Part shown: positions 53,956 to 64,000 of the stretch, in pieces
Layout: every line of letters starts with the position of its first letter
Numbering within the stretch: position 1 is the stretch's first letter
Assembly (NCBI RefSeq): GCF_902686445.1
Contig: NC_062232.1
Location: 93,916,932 to 93,980,931, forward strand
Origin: Sciurus carolinensis
Taxonomy: Eukaryota; Chordata; Mammalia; Rodentia; Sciuridae
DNA: 64,000 nt
Direction: 5' to 3'
Position numbers and translations under genes: made by a program
Notes under the pieces: generated by a model
Seen by the model: the letters and a program-made list of their open reading frames with translations, nothing else
Database searches by the model: none
What the model was told of the DNA's origin: nothing

Positions 53956-54583
53956 CTAATATATGTGTGCGTGTGTGTGTATATAAAGCTAGAATAGCTA
54001 CATTCATTAATATGTACATTTCATTATATTCCATATTATATTCAAACTTCAGGACAGGTATGAGGGATAAAGAAGGGGATAATAAAATGAGTTTAATTCT
54101 CCATGAAATTGTACCAGTCCAGAAGGTATATGTGCCTACAACAATATGTTAACACATGTGAGGAAAAACTATTACAACTTCAAAGAGAAACCAGTGAATC
54201 CACTATTGTAGTTGAGGACTTCAACATTCCTCTACCAGTAATTGGCAGATTCAAGTCACAAAAAAATCAGGTAAGGGCATAGTTGAACTGACTAACACCA
54301 TCAAGCAACTGGATCTAATTGACATGTACAGAATACTTCATCCAACAGCAGCAGAATTCATGTTCTTCTTGAGCTCACACAGAGTATTCTGAGTCATAAA
54401 ACATGATAATTTTTAAAAGAATAGAAATCATACAAAGTATCAGATGACAATGAAATTAAACAAGAAATCACTAAGAGAAAGATAGCTGGAAAATCCCAAA
54501 CCTGGAAATTAAACAATATACGACTATACAACATATGTGTCAAGTAAGAAGTCCCAAGATAAATTTTAAAAATATTTTGAGCT

Positions 54584-54661
54584 TGGGGTTGGGGATATAG
54601 CTCTGTGATAGAGTGCTTGCCTGGCATGCTTGAGGCCCTGGGTTCAGTCCTCAGCATATGC
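54584..54661 (+). mobile_element. ID SINE with target duplication
   Basis: TGGGGTTGGGGATATAGCTC, GAGTGCTTGCCTGGCATGC, GCCCTGGGTTCAGTCC. It is flanked by AAATATTTTGAGCT (54570-54583) and AAAAGTATTTTGAGCT (54662-54677), so the duplication differs by one or two bases. It has practically no A tail. Confidence 0.9.
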
Positions 54662-54713
54662 AAAAGTATTTTGAGCTAAATAAAAATACAATCTTTCAAA
54701 TGTTGTGGTTCTT

Positions 54714-54750
54714 GTTTTTTTTTTCCTTTTCTTTTTTTTTTTTGGGGGGG
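54714..54750 (+). repeat. T-rich run followed by a G run
   Basis: Poly-T with C interruptions, then about 10 consecutive G's before the reversed SINE. Its reversed tail has been remodelled. Confidence 0.85.
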
Positions 54751-54955
54751 GGGGTGACATGGAGGACTTTACCTAGGGCTTCATGCATGGTAGGCAAGTA
54801 TTCTACCACTGAGCTATATATCCTCAGCCCTGTTAAATCTTTACTTTGAGATAGGATCTTGTTAAATTGCTCAGACTGACCTTGAACTTGTCATCCTCCT
54901 GTTTCAACCTTCCAATTGTCTGCAATTACAGGTGTATGCCACCATACCTGGTTCT
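54735..54955 (-). mobile_element. B1-dID SINE with ID-type half
   Basis: GGTAGGCAAGTATTCTACC, CCACTGAGCTATATATCC, then GAGATAGGATCTTGTTAAAT to GTATGCCACCATACCTGG. Confidence 0.9.
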
Positions 54956-55919
54956 ATTTATCAGATTTCTGAGGTACAATGAAAGTCATATTTAGGGGAA
55001 TATTTGTAGCATTGATTGCATATATTAGAAAGCAAGCAAGACCTAATAATCTAAGCTTCCACTTAAAGAAACTGTAAAAATAAGCTTCCTAAATAAGATG
55101 AGGTAAATAAATACTAAAAATCAGAGCGGATTTTTCTTTCTTCCAAATGATAGAATCAGAGGGGGAATATTTTCTAACTCATTCTACGAGGTCAACTTTG
55201 CCTTAATACCAAAACCAAAAAATATACTAAGAAATAAAAACTATACACCAACATTTCTCATGAACATAAAAATTCCTCAACAAAATAATAGTACATAAGA
55301 TCAAATGATGTATGAAAAGAATTATACATCATAACCAAGTGAGATTTATTCCAGGTATGGAAGGGTGGTTCAACATTTGAAAATTAATTAATGTAATCCA
55401 TCACATTAGTTAAAGAAGGAAAGTCATATTATCATATCAAAGGATGTGAAAAAGCATCTGACAAAATCCACCACCCATTCATGATAAAAACTCTCAGCAA
55501 ACTAGAAACAGAGAGGAAGTTTTTCAAACTGATGAAGAACATTTACAGAAAATCTACAACCTACATCATTTTTAATGGTCAGAAACTAATTTTCTGTGAA
55601 GGTCAGGAACAAAGCAAAGATTTCACCTCTCAGATTTCTCACTGTTTTTGAAGTCCTCATGAATGCAGTAAGAAAAGGAAATAAAAGGTATACAGATTGG
55701 AAAGGAAAAGATGAAGCAGAATTTTGTTTTTGTTTTTCTTTTTTTTTTTTACAGTGTATATGATAGTTCATGTATAAAATCCCAAGGAATCCACAAAACA
55801 CTGGGAACTAACTATGAATTATAGTAAAGTTGTAGAATACAAGGTTAATATTTAATACTCGATTACTTTCCTATATAGTAATAATGGAAATTGGGATTTG
55901 AAATTAAAAACATGACAAT

Positions 55920-56440
55920 ATTTTCATGTTGCTGAATTTAACTTGCTTTAATTTTGTTGAGGATTTGTGTGTCTATATTCATAAGAGGTATTGGTCAGTA
56001 GTTCATTTTCTTAGCAAGACTTTCGTCTAGTTTTGATATTAAGACCTCACATATTGAAGTATAAAGGGTTTTCTTCTATTTTTGGAAGAGTTTGCAAATG
56101 ACTGATGTTAATTCTTCTTAAATATTAGGTAGAATTCACCACTAAAGCCACTGAGCCTGGAATTTTCTTTGTGCAAAAGTTTTTCAATTTATAATTTCAT
56201 CTCGGTACTGGGATTGTAGCTCAGTGGTAGAGCGCTTGCCTAGCATGTGTGAGGCACTGGGTTTGATTCTCATCACTGCATATAAATAAATAAAATAAAG
56301 ATCCATTGATAACTAAAACATATTTTTAAAAATAATTTTGTCTCTTTATTTGCTGTAAATATATTCAGGTTTTCTATTTTTTTTTCTGGATCGGTTTCAG
56401 AAATTTGTGAGTTTTTAAATTTTAATATACAAATTTTAGA
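55920..56440 (-). mobile_element. Old L1 ORF2 fragment, opposite to its neighbour
   Basis: Reversed ORF2 text: TTTTGTTGAGGATTTGTGTG, GGTATTGGTCAGTAGTTC, TTGGAAGAGTTTGCAAATG, GTAGAATTCACCACTAAAGCC, and past the ID SINE TATTCAGGTTTTCTATTT. Reverse-transcriptase sequences of this and the preceding plus-strand copy face each other. Confidence 0.8.
56200..56334 (+). mobile_element. ID SINE with extended tail
   Basis: GTACTGGGATTGTAGCTCAG, GTAGAGCGCTTGCCTAGC, GGCACTGGGTTTGATTC, then (AAAT)n and AAAGATCCATTGATAAC, a divergent form of the long-tail subtype. Confidence 0.9.
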
Positions 56441-57560
56441 AGAGTTTTAATTTTACAAAAAAATTGAGTTGGAAGATGCTACATATATCTATTTCCCTCC
56501 AATGAAAGTTTCCTCTATTATTAGCATTTTGCATTAATATATTTTTTACAATTAATGAGGCAATATAAATGCATTGATGTTAACTAAATTCCAGGATTTA
56601 CATTAGTGTTCCCTCTTCACATTGCAGATTATATAAGATTTGAAAAATGTACAATGAAATTCATCTACCATTAAAGTATCATACAAAATAATTTTACTAT
56701 TAGTGCCCTAAAAATCCAAAGTTTCATCTATTTATTCCTTCTTTCTGAGTCTCTTGTAACCACTGATCTTTTTACTGTTTCCATAGTTGTACTCTTTCCA
56801 GAATGTCACATAGTAGGAATTATACACTATGAAGCCTTTTTGGATTAACTTTTTTCACTTAGATTTATGCATTTAATGTTCCATTATGTTTTAATAACTT
56901 GATATTTCTGATTTTTTTTAACCACTTGATGTCTCATTGTATGGATGTACCACTGTTTATCTATCTGTTGGTTGATTGATGGATGGATACAGGGAATTTA
57001 ATCCAGGGGTGCTTTACTGCTGAGCTACACCCCTGACTCTTTTAACTTTTTTTAAATTTTGAGGCAGGATCTTGCTAAGTTGTTCTGGGTCCTCCTGAGT
57101 TGCTGAGACTGATTTCGAACTTGTGATCCACCCACATCAGACTCCCAAGTTGCTGGGATTATAAGTGTGTGCCTCTGTGCCTGGTCCATTCATCTGTTGA
57201 AGTTATGTTTACATCTTGATGCCTTCCCATTTTGACGGTTAGGAATAAAACTCCTATAAATATTCTTGCATGCAGGTTTTTATGTGGACACATTCTCAAT
57301 TCATCTGGGCAAATCCAAGAAACAAAAATTGCAGTATGTATGACAAAACTATAAATGTACTTTTGTAGTTTGTAAGAAACTAAAAAGTGGCTGTACCATT
57401 TTTCCATTCCCACCAGTAATGAATGAGTCCTTGTTACTCCATACCCTTGCTAGCATTTGGTGCTGTCAGTTTTTTGGATCTTAGCCATTGTAATAGATGT
57501 GTCATAATGTTTAAATTTCTTTTTTACTCATGTCTTTCTTAGTCATTAAAATTTATTATT
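56441..57560 (-). mobile_element. Old L1M, 3' UTR to ORF2 end, split by a SINE
   Basis: 56441-56984 is a reversed 3' UTR (TGTAACCACTGATCTTTTTACTG, CATTGTATGGATGTACCAC). 57186-57560 is the ORF2 end (CCATTCATCTGTTGAAG, CATTCCCACCAGTAATG, TTAGCCATTGTAATAGATGTG). Decayed. Confidence 0.75.
56985..57185 (-). mobile_element. B1-dID SINE
   Basis: GATACAGGGAATTTAATCC, GCTGAGCTACACCCC, then GAGGCAGGATCTTGCTAAG to GTGTGCCTCTGTGCCTGG. Confidence 0.9.
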
Positions 57561-58841
57561 TGGTGAATCATCTAGCCAGAAGCTAAAATTTCATGGGAGA
57601 GACACATAAAACCTAGATGTCTTACAATAAGTAAAACTCCTTAATAGGGTTTTAGTTTGTTTATGAGAACAGACAAATGTCACCACGATTTTTTAATAAA
57701 ATTCATGTGAGGTGGAAAAGATGATCTGCATAGTAAATTTGCAACTAAAGGAATGAATTTTGCCAGCAAAAATACTACTCACCTTTTTAGAAAATGATGG
57801 GCTTTTATTTAAGTTAGTTTTATTTGAGTAATTCATCTGGTGTTTTGTCTCCCAGTAAGAGGACATCCAACTATAAATGCATTATATGACCTTATGGCTG
57901 TAAGTTTCATCCTTAGTATATGAGCAAAGGAATCTGGTTTTATGTCTAACCTCAACTGTGTTACACTGACCCAAACAATTGATTTGACTGTCATTTAATA
58001 AAAAAACAGATTTTCTTTTCTTTTTTATTAAGAAATTTTGTCAACTCTATTATCATTCCTGGGAATTGCATATACATTTAGGAGTCAAAAGGAGTCACTC
58101 CACACTTGGCAGCATCTCATTATGAGCAATTACCAGGAATAGAATCCCCAGTTATTTTCATTAGTTCTCTTCTTTCTCTGCACACCACTGCCCAGTCTTT
58201 CATTTCCTTCTACTATTGAACCTCCCTATTTTTTTTAATGTGAGGTACACCTCATGAACACTTCCAAGCACAAAGAGATCTATGAAAGTGAACTACAGTG
58301 TTAATTGGCATCTCTGTGAAAACCATTGGTTTGCACAAAGGATAGTAAAGTTTCCTGAAAGCTGAAAATGATCTGTAGACAATCTAGCCTACACCTCCCG
58401 GCAGGATTACCTTTGAATAATTCCTCCCCTAGCAGCCCTAAATCATTACCCATCATGTTTTATAGATCTCCAGAGAAGGCTTTTGAGACAACCTTGCACT
58501 GTTAATGTTTAATGTTCCATAAACTATTGTCAGGATGAAATTCTCTTTTCTTTCTTGCCTACTGTTTTAGCCCATTTCCATTTAATTTTTTTCTGAAGTT
58601 TGCTACTGTTCATCAAGTTCACTCACATTCTGAGAACTGTTATTAGAAAAGGGCATGAAGCTTACATTTTTAACTTCAATGGTCAATTTTCAATCGCCAC
58701 TTACTATGACCTCTCAGCAGTATTGGCATATGGCCACTCTTACCAATTTGATATATTTTCTTCACTTGGTTTCCAGTATACTACACTGCCCTAAGTTTCT
58801 GGTTTTTGTTTTGACTTTCAAATGGAGGTTATTTTTGTTTT
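57561..58841. other. 1.3 kb without a recognised feature
   Basis: Unique AT-rich sequence. Two overlapping 64-codon frames at 58600-58849 have no recognisable domain. Confidence 0.5.
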
Positions 58842-59262
58842 ATTTTTAACTGGCACACAAGAACTATAAGATTCGTGAGGTACAGTGTGGTGTTTTAATA
58901 CATATGTATATAGAATGTGTAAGATAATCTTACAGTACTAAGCACATCCATAACCTTATACATTTATCACTTGTTTGTGTTGAGCACATTCAAAATCCTC
59001 TCTTCTAGTGATTTTGTGATATTCAATTAAGTGTAGTTAACTGTAATCTCCCTACTGTGCAATAGACCACTAATTCTTATTCTTTCTAACTTTGTACTCC
59101 TTGACCAATCTCCTCCTATCCTCTTTTCCCACTTCCCCTCCCTAGTCTCTGTAACCACTCTTATACTCTTTACTTCTCTTAATTCAACTTGTTCACGTTC
59201 CACATATGAATAAGGTCATGTAGTATTTGTCTTTCTGTGTCTGGCTGTTTCGTTTTTGCCTG
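58842..59262 (-). mobile_element. L1M 3' UTR fragment
   Basis: Reversed L1M: AGCACATCCATAACCTTATAC, GTTAACTGTAATCTCCCTAC, CTTGTTCACGTTCCACATATG, GTAGTATTTGTCTTTCTGTGTCTGGC. Confidence 0.8.
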
Positions 59263-59861
59263 TTGCCTCATGGCCTTTTCCTTATTGGCCTTGTTTTCTA
59301 AATTCTCCTTTTCTTATACCTCCCCTACATGTTGAAGTGAACTTATTAGACCTATTTTTTTCTTTATCAACATTTGTTCCATAGGCAATATCTCTACTTG
59401 ACCATAAAGATCATTCACACTCCACTGGTTTCCAAATTCCTAGCTCAATCATAGAGCTGTTCCATGATCTCCAGGCTGATATATACAACTACCTACTTTA
59501 CAGTTCATATTTACCATGCTCAACATTGAGCTCCTGAATTCACCTTGTCCTAACCATACTGCTCTTTTCCAAGTGTTTCCCATTGTTCATAAATGGAACA
59601 ATCTTCTACCAGTTGATCAGTACAGCATCCTTGGAGTTATTCTTGGGTATTTTCTCTCATAACCCACTTACAGTATATTAAAAATTCCTGTGGGTTCTCT
59701 TTTCAGAATGTGCCCAAAATAGCAACACCCATTATCGCTGCCCTTCTTTAAGCTACTATCATATTTCACCTGGATTATTGTAGATTTCTTTGTAGTTCTC
59801 TTATTTCCATTCCTGTCTCTTGATAGTGTATTCTCTACATAATATCCAAATTAAGTTTTCC
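59263..59861 (+). mobile_element. L2 LINE, left part
   Basis: Sense L2: ACCATGCTCAACATTGAGCTCCTG, CACCTGGATTATTGTAGATTTC, TATCCAAATTAAGTTTTCC. The first ~130 bp is uncertain. Confidence 0.7.
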
Positions 59862-60232
59862 ATTGTGGATTGAATTGTCTCCCCCAATGTCTCAAATTCA
59901 TATTTTAAAGGTTTGTCCCAATGTGACAGTATTTAGAAATGAGGCCTTTGGGAGGTATCGGAGTTAGGTGAGTCCATAAGGATGGGGCCCTTTTAATGGG
60001 ATTAGTACTCTAATAAGAGGAGAAACTGGAGAGGTTAGTCTCTCTCTTTTTGCCCACCTGTGTGAACACAGCAAGAAGGTGGCTATTTGTAACCCAAGAA
60101 AAGAGCTCTCACCTATTATTGACCCTGTTGGCACCTTGATCTTTTACTTCTAGTCTCCAGAACTGTGAGAAATAAATTCCCATTATTTAAAATAGTCTGT
60201 GACATTTTGTTATGGTAGTCCAAGCTGACAAA
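59862..60232 (+). mobile_element. MLT1 LTR, near full length
   Basis: ATTGTGGATTGAATTGTCTCC, GAGGCCTTTGGGAGGTATC, GGGATTAGTACTCTAATAAG, GTGAACACAGCAAGAAGGTGGC, TCTCCAGAACTGTGAG, AAATAAATTCC, ending TTGTTATGGTAGTCCAAGCTGAC. It splits an L2. Confidence 0.9.
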
Positions 60233-60770
60233 GGCAGTTCATAAAAATATATAAATCAAATTATTTAAATGTTTAGTTTAATGTTCTCAAATGACATTCT
60301 ACCATATCTAGAATAAAGTCCAAAGAACTTTTTATGACCTACAAGATTCTATGTGATCTGGATTCCTACTATTTCTCTGATTTCATATTTTCCCAGGCTC
60401 CCAATCCCCTACTCCATTCTAGCCACTCTGGGAATTTCCATTAGCTGACCCTGCCTCTCTTCCCCCTGATAGTGACATAATTTACTCTCTACCTCTTACT
60501 CTCTACTCATGCTTTCAAGAAGCCTTTATATCTACAATACTTGTATTTCTGCTCATTACTTTTTATTGTCTAACCCTGCTAAGTTTTTCCTTGTGTATTT
60601 ATTGCTAGCTGATATTTTTTCTCTGTGTCTAATTTATTATCCACCCCACTAGATAGTAAGTTTCATATTGGCAGTGACTATGTCTCTTTTGCTCACTATG
60701 CTAGTCTTTTAGATGGTGTTTGATAAATATTTGTTCTGCAAGTAAGTGGATGAGTTTGATCTCACAATCA
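60233..60770 (+). mobile_element. L2 LINE, right part to 3' end
   Basis: AATAAAGTCCAAAGAAC, GACCTACAAGATTCTATGTGATCTGG, CCATTCTAGCCACTCTGGG, CACTAGATAGTAAGTTTC and GGTGTTTGATAAATATTTG form a long L2 3' part resuming after the MLT1. Confidence 0.85.
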
Positions 60771-61084
60771 CTGCTTTGCATCTGGCTGTTTTGTTTAGCT
60801 CTGAAAATTCAGGTAAGGAAAGGATGACCTGGAGTGACTTCAAAAGTCAAACAGGGCAAGTTTATTTATAAACTCACTTTCAGTGTAATAAAGCACAAAA
60901 TTTTTTTAAGAATTGATATTTACCACACAGTTACTGCTCTGTCTTTTACTCTGATAAAGCTGGTGATTAAGTAGGATTCACGGTTTAAGATGGAGTAACT
61001 ATCTGATTCATGCAGAAGTGAATCAGGATCTTATTTAACTTTGTATTTAGGTTCATTTGTGGTTCTTCCATTCAGAAAATATTG
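60771..61084. other. No feature recognised
   Basis: Short unique stretch. Confidence 0.4.
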
Positions 61085-61480
61085 AATATTTGGAGAAACA
61101 AATATGTTGAGAAACAAAGCTGGACATGCCACTGGGTAACTCATGGTCCTAAGGGACAGGTATAAAATGAGAAAAATTTAATATAATGTGATCAATGCTA
61201 GGGCTGAATTCAAGGTCTAGTGTGGAAGTCTAAAGGAAAAAATGTCTACAGCAACCTGAATAAGTCAGAAAATATGCCGTAAAGGTGGTAGCACTTGAAC
61301 TAAGAGCTAGAAGGAGGAAAGAGGTGTGCTACCAGGAAAACATGAAGAGAAGTCATCCTGAGGACTGTGGTACATGAGTGGGGCCATGGAAAAGGATATG
61401 ATGGCATCAAATGTAATGTATAGAGAAGAAAACAGCATAGACAAAGGCACAGAATCACGTGATTTTTTAAAAGTCATGAT
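61085..61480 (-). mobile_element. L2 LINE fragment
   Basis: Reversed L2: GTAGCACTTGAACTAAGAGC, TAGAAGGAGGAAAGAGG, ACAAAGGCACAGAATC. Confidence 0.6.
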
Positions 61481-62904
61481 TTGTTTGTACGGTCACAAAT
61501 AATGCGAATGTATTGGGAGATATGGAAGATAAGGGAAATATAGCTAATCAGAGCTGATTCTAAGATTCTCTGAGGCATTAGTTAAGAGAATATATTATTA
61601 AAGATTTCATTTCCATAATGGGCAGCTGGTTATCAGTTCAGGGGGAAATTTAATAAACCAATCTAACCTACAATGTACATGACTGATTTGTTATTCCTAT
61701 CAAGGACATTTAAATTATACAGGGTGATGCCTGGAGAGGAGTTAGAGAGTAGAACTTCTGTAACAGGCAAGTAGATTAGATTTAAACTGAGAAGTTTCTA
61801 GAATGTTTTTCCTCCCTAAAGAAAAAAAATACCATCATTTTCTCTGTCTGCCATGTAAACTCATTGCCAATTCAGATTTTAATTCTTCCTACAGTACCCT
61901 CTCTAAAAGGAACCAGAAAATGAATGTAGTTTTTCAGAATATAAAATAATCATTCCTCTGGATTGGAACTCTAAGTACTCAGAAGAGATAAAAAGAAGTA
62001 GTGTGGTTTAGAAAACACTTGGTTTAAAAGGGAATTAAAGTAGCTGTTCTTTACCTGTCAAAGTAAAGAATAATATATAAAGGGGAAAAAATCCATCTGT
62101 TTTGAGTCATGAAATCATCCTCTGGGCTCCACAGAGAGCTTATATCCAAGTGGGAGAGAAAGTGACTCTGACTGTGAAACTCAATTCTAAAGAACAGACA
62201 CTTTTCCTTGAGGCCTCCTGGTGGGACAGATCTTCCCCTTTCATCAATCCAGGTTACTGAGCTACAGATACATGTAAAGGTTAAATTGCAGTACCTCAAT
62301 TGGAACATTTAAGGCTTGTTGGTTGTTCATGGCCTCAGCACAAAACTAAAAAACAGGGCTTTAAAAATAGAGCATGAAAAACAATTTCTTTTTAACTCAT
62401 TCTGTCACATCATCCTGTACATAGGACACTTATAAAACTTAAACTGAGCAATTTTATAGGTGTCTTATGAAATTTTATAGCTTTTCATGGTGTCCTATAT
62501 ATATGATGATGAGACAGATTGGGTTAAAAAGAAAATAAAATGAAAATAAATTCAATGTAGAAAAATTCAGTCAGTAAAGGGCTTTGGATATTTAAAATGG
62601 CTGTGTAACAATATACAGAAGACAAAGTTCTAATGTGCTTTCATTTCCACATCAAATTAACTCCAGATTGTCTTCAAACTAACATAGGCTTCTATTTATA
62701 TTGACTATCAATATTAAGATACACATGCTTATTTGTTTATATTGCAATAAATATTTTTAAATGGTGATGACAAAATGATTCTTTGTCCATTTCTTAGAAT
62801 TTAGTTATAAAACAAATTATACATTTGAGGACATTAAGATATATGTGGAAGTCTTTTGGTATAGATATACATGTTTGTGCTGTAGGCATTTCAAAAAAGG
62901 GAAT
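61481..62904. other. 1.4 kb without a recognised feature
   Basis: Unique AT-rich sequence. An 85-codon minus frame (62051-62308) lacks a recognisable domain. Confidence 0.5.
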
Positions 62905-63305
62905 GGTCACTGTGGAATGAAGTTAGACTGGGCAGCCTTTAAGGAGAAGATGAGTCTTGAGCCCTGAATTTCAAGGAGAAAATTTTGGATTTTGAATGGT
63001 GGAGAAGGAGGAAAGAAAATATTTTAGATATAGGGAAGAGGAATGAGTGAAGGTATAAAGACAGAAATGTGGTATGTGACTCTAAGGAGGCCTATTTGAA
63101 AGAATCAGGGCCAGTGATCATGTTGGGGATTAGTGGAAATTTAGGAGGGATAGGTAGAGTGGGGCAGTTGACTGAAGACCTGGAATGCCACGTTGATCAG
63201 TTTTGACTTGATCCTACAAGCAAATGGATGTCCTTGTAGGGGAGTGTCATGCTGAAAACCATGTCTTTAGAAGATTAATCTAGCAGTGTTTTAAGGAAGG
63301 ATTTG
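62905..63305 (-). mobile_element. L2 LINE fragment
   Basis: Reversed L2: GATGAGTCTTGAGCCCTG, GAATGAGTGAAGGTATAAAG, AGTTTTGACTTGATCC, GTGTCATGCTGAAAACC, TCTAGCAGTGTTTT. Confidence 0.65.
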
Positions 63306-64000
63306 CTTGTCTGTGTGTGGTAAGTGATGGATGACTGTGGAATCTGAGAAAGAGTTAACTCTCACTTGTTCCATTAAGGTTTATCAGGAACAAATCTTTA
63401 AATTCTCTCAGCACAGGAACAAAGCCATGCTGGGTTTTCTTTTTCCTTTTTTTTTCAGTTCCTTTGTCAACATAATCATAATTTATTTTACCTTTCTTTT
63501 CTTTCTAATTCAATATGCTGCTCAAGAGGAGCCACAGAGGAGGGAACTTTTAGGGTATGTTTGCTACTCTCTAAACCCTGAGCCCCCTAGCTCTCAGACA
63601 TCTATGCTTAGTGGTAGGAGAGGTCTTTTTAAACAGGCTTGTGATTCATTCTTCCCTTCCCTGGGGAAGATGTGAGTCATTCAGCCTGTAATTGTCAAAG
63701 ACCCTAAGTCTGGGCTTGGTGCCTTGCTTCAGTCCTTAGCATGAGTATATACCAGGTTGTTTTCCATTTTCTTCAAAATCACCTCTTCCCAGGGTGACTT
63801 CATTATCTAAAATTATGTAAAGTCCTAATATCTCAGACAGATATCTATTGAAATGGAAATAAAACATACATCAAAATGCCAAATAAGGGATGAGTTGGGG
63901 ATTATCCATGTTATCATTCCCCCTCATTCAATTTAGGTCACCTCAATAATTTCTTATTGAAAACCCTCACCAGGAATCTATGAACTACATAAAGGCAAAG
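63306..64000. other. No feature recognised to the window end
   Basis: A 114-codon plus frame (63331-63675) crosses a T-rich region and shows a hydrophobic run but no family I recognise, no convincing splice context and no conserved motif. Treated as chance. Confidence 0.4.

Larger units (their letters stand above)
53270..55910 (+). mobile_element. Old L1M ORF2 copy, endonuclease to reverse transcriptase, with four nested elements
   Basis: Sense ORF2 text is collinear across the interval. Start region AATCCAACTATATCAGTAA (53330) continues after MER2 as TAAGAAACCCTGCTTAAAG. Endonuclease follows at 54200-54400 (GTAGTTGAGGACTTCAAC), then the linker at 55000-55080, and reverse transcriptase at 55180-55890 (TATTCCAGGTATGG, AAAGCATCTGACAAAATCC). 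Interruptions: MER2 53421-53737, ID 53836-53955, ID 54584-54661, B1-dID 54735-54955. Stops and frameshifts abound. Confidence 0.85.

Noticed and set aside
63331..63675. 114-codon plus-strand frame with a hydrophobic segment
   Set aside because: The hydrophobicity comes from a T-rich region; no conserved motif or exon context.
1..64000. A novel multi-gene biological system
   Set aside because: No cluster of host or mobile genes beyond familiar retrotransposon parts is present; claiming one would not be supported.

Overview
The window is AT-rich nuclear DNA of a mammal, very probably a squirrel (Sciuridae: ground squirrel, marmot or relative). The main evidence is the short interspersed elements. 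About two dozen copies are a 7SL-derived B1 half joined to a tRNA-derived ID half (the B1-dID type typical of squirrels), and a further set are free ID elements. The young LINE-1 and a family of ~445-bp MaLR-type LTRs fit the same group. Shared placental fossils (L2, MIR, MLT1, MER2, MER20, L1M) are also present. Family names are recalled by reading, not from a database search.

I find no supportable host exon, promoter, structural RNA gene or CRISPR array. The only long open frames belong to a LINE-1 at 16276-19903. It is 5'-truncated inside the ORF2 endonuclease, carries reverse transcriptase and the C-terminal cysteine motif, has one frameshift, and is flanked by a perfect 19-bp target duplication. 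The window is best read as a gene-poor intergenic region or the inside of a very large intron.

Layout. 1-9 kb: old L1M pieces on both strands, a 250-bp homopyrimidine tract, and a minus-strand MaLR provirus remnant (2941-5527) invaded by a younger plus-strand LTR. 9-16 kb: an L2 copy split by a SINE, MIRs including a locally duplicated piece, and an old L1 5' region. 16-20 kb: the young L1. 20-35 kb: mostly unrecognised sequence with scattered SINEs, L2 and MIR, plus an old L1 carrying an unidentified ~109-bp polyadenylated insert. 35.5-36.0 kb: a CpG-rich solo LTR of a comparatively recent endogenous retrovirus, minus strand. 36-41 kb: L1 remnants, one interrupted by long CT/TA/GA microsatellites. 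41-50 kb: L2, MIR, hAT MITEs and SINEs. 50-57.5 kb: a dense nest of old L1 ORF2 copies interrupted by MLT1, MaLR LTR, MER2 and SINEs. 57.5-64 kb: L1M and L2 fossils (one L2 split by an MLT1) and unique AT-rich sequence.

No genes act together here. What can be read is the order of transposition: L2/MIR/hAT first, then L1M, MLT1 and MER2, then MaLR LTRs and B1-dID/ID SINEs, and finally the young L1 and the solo LTR.
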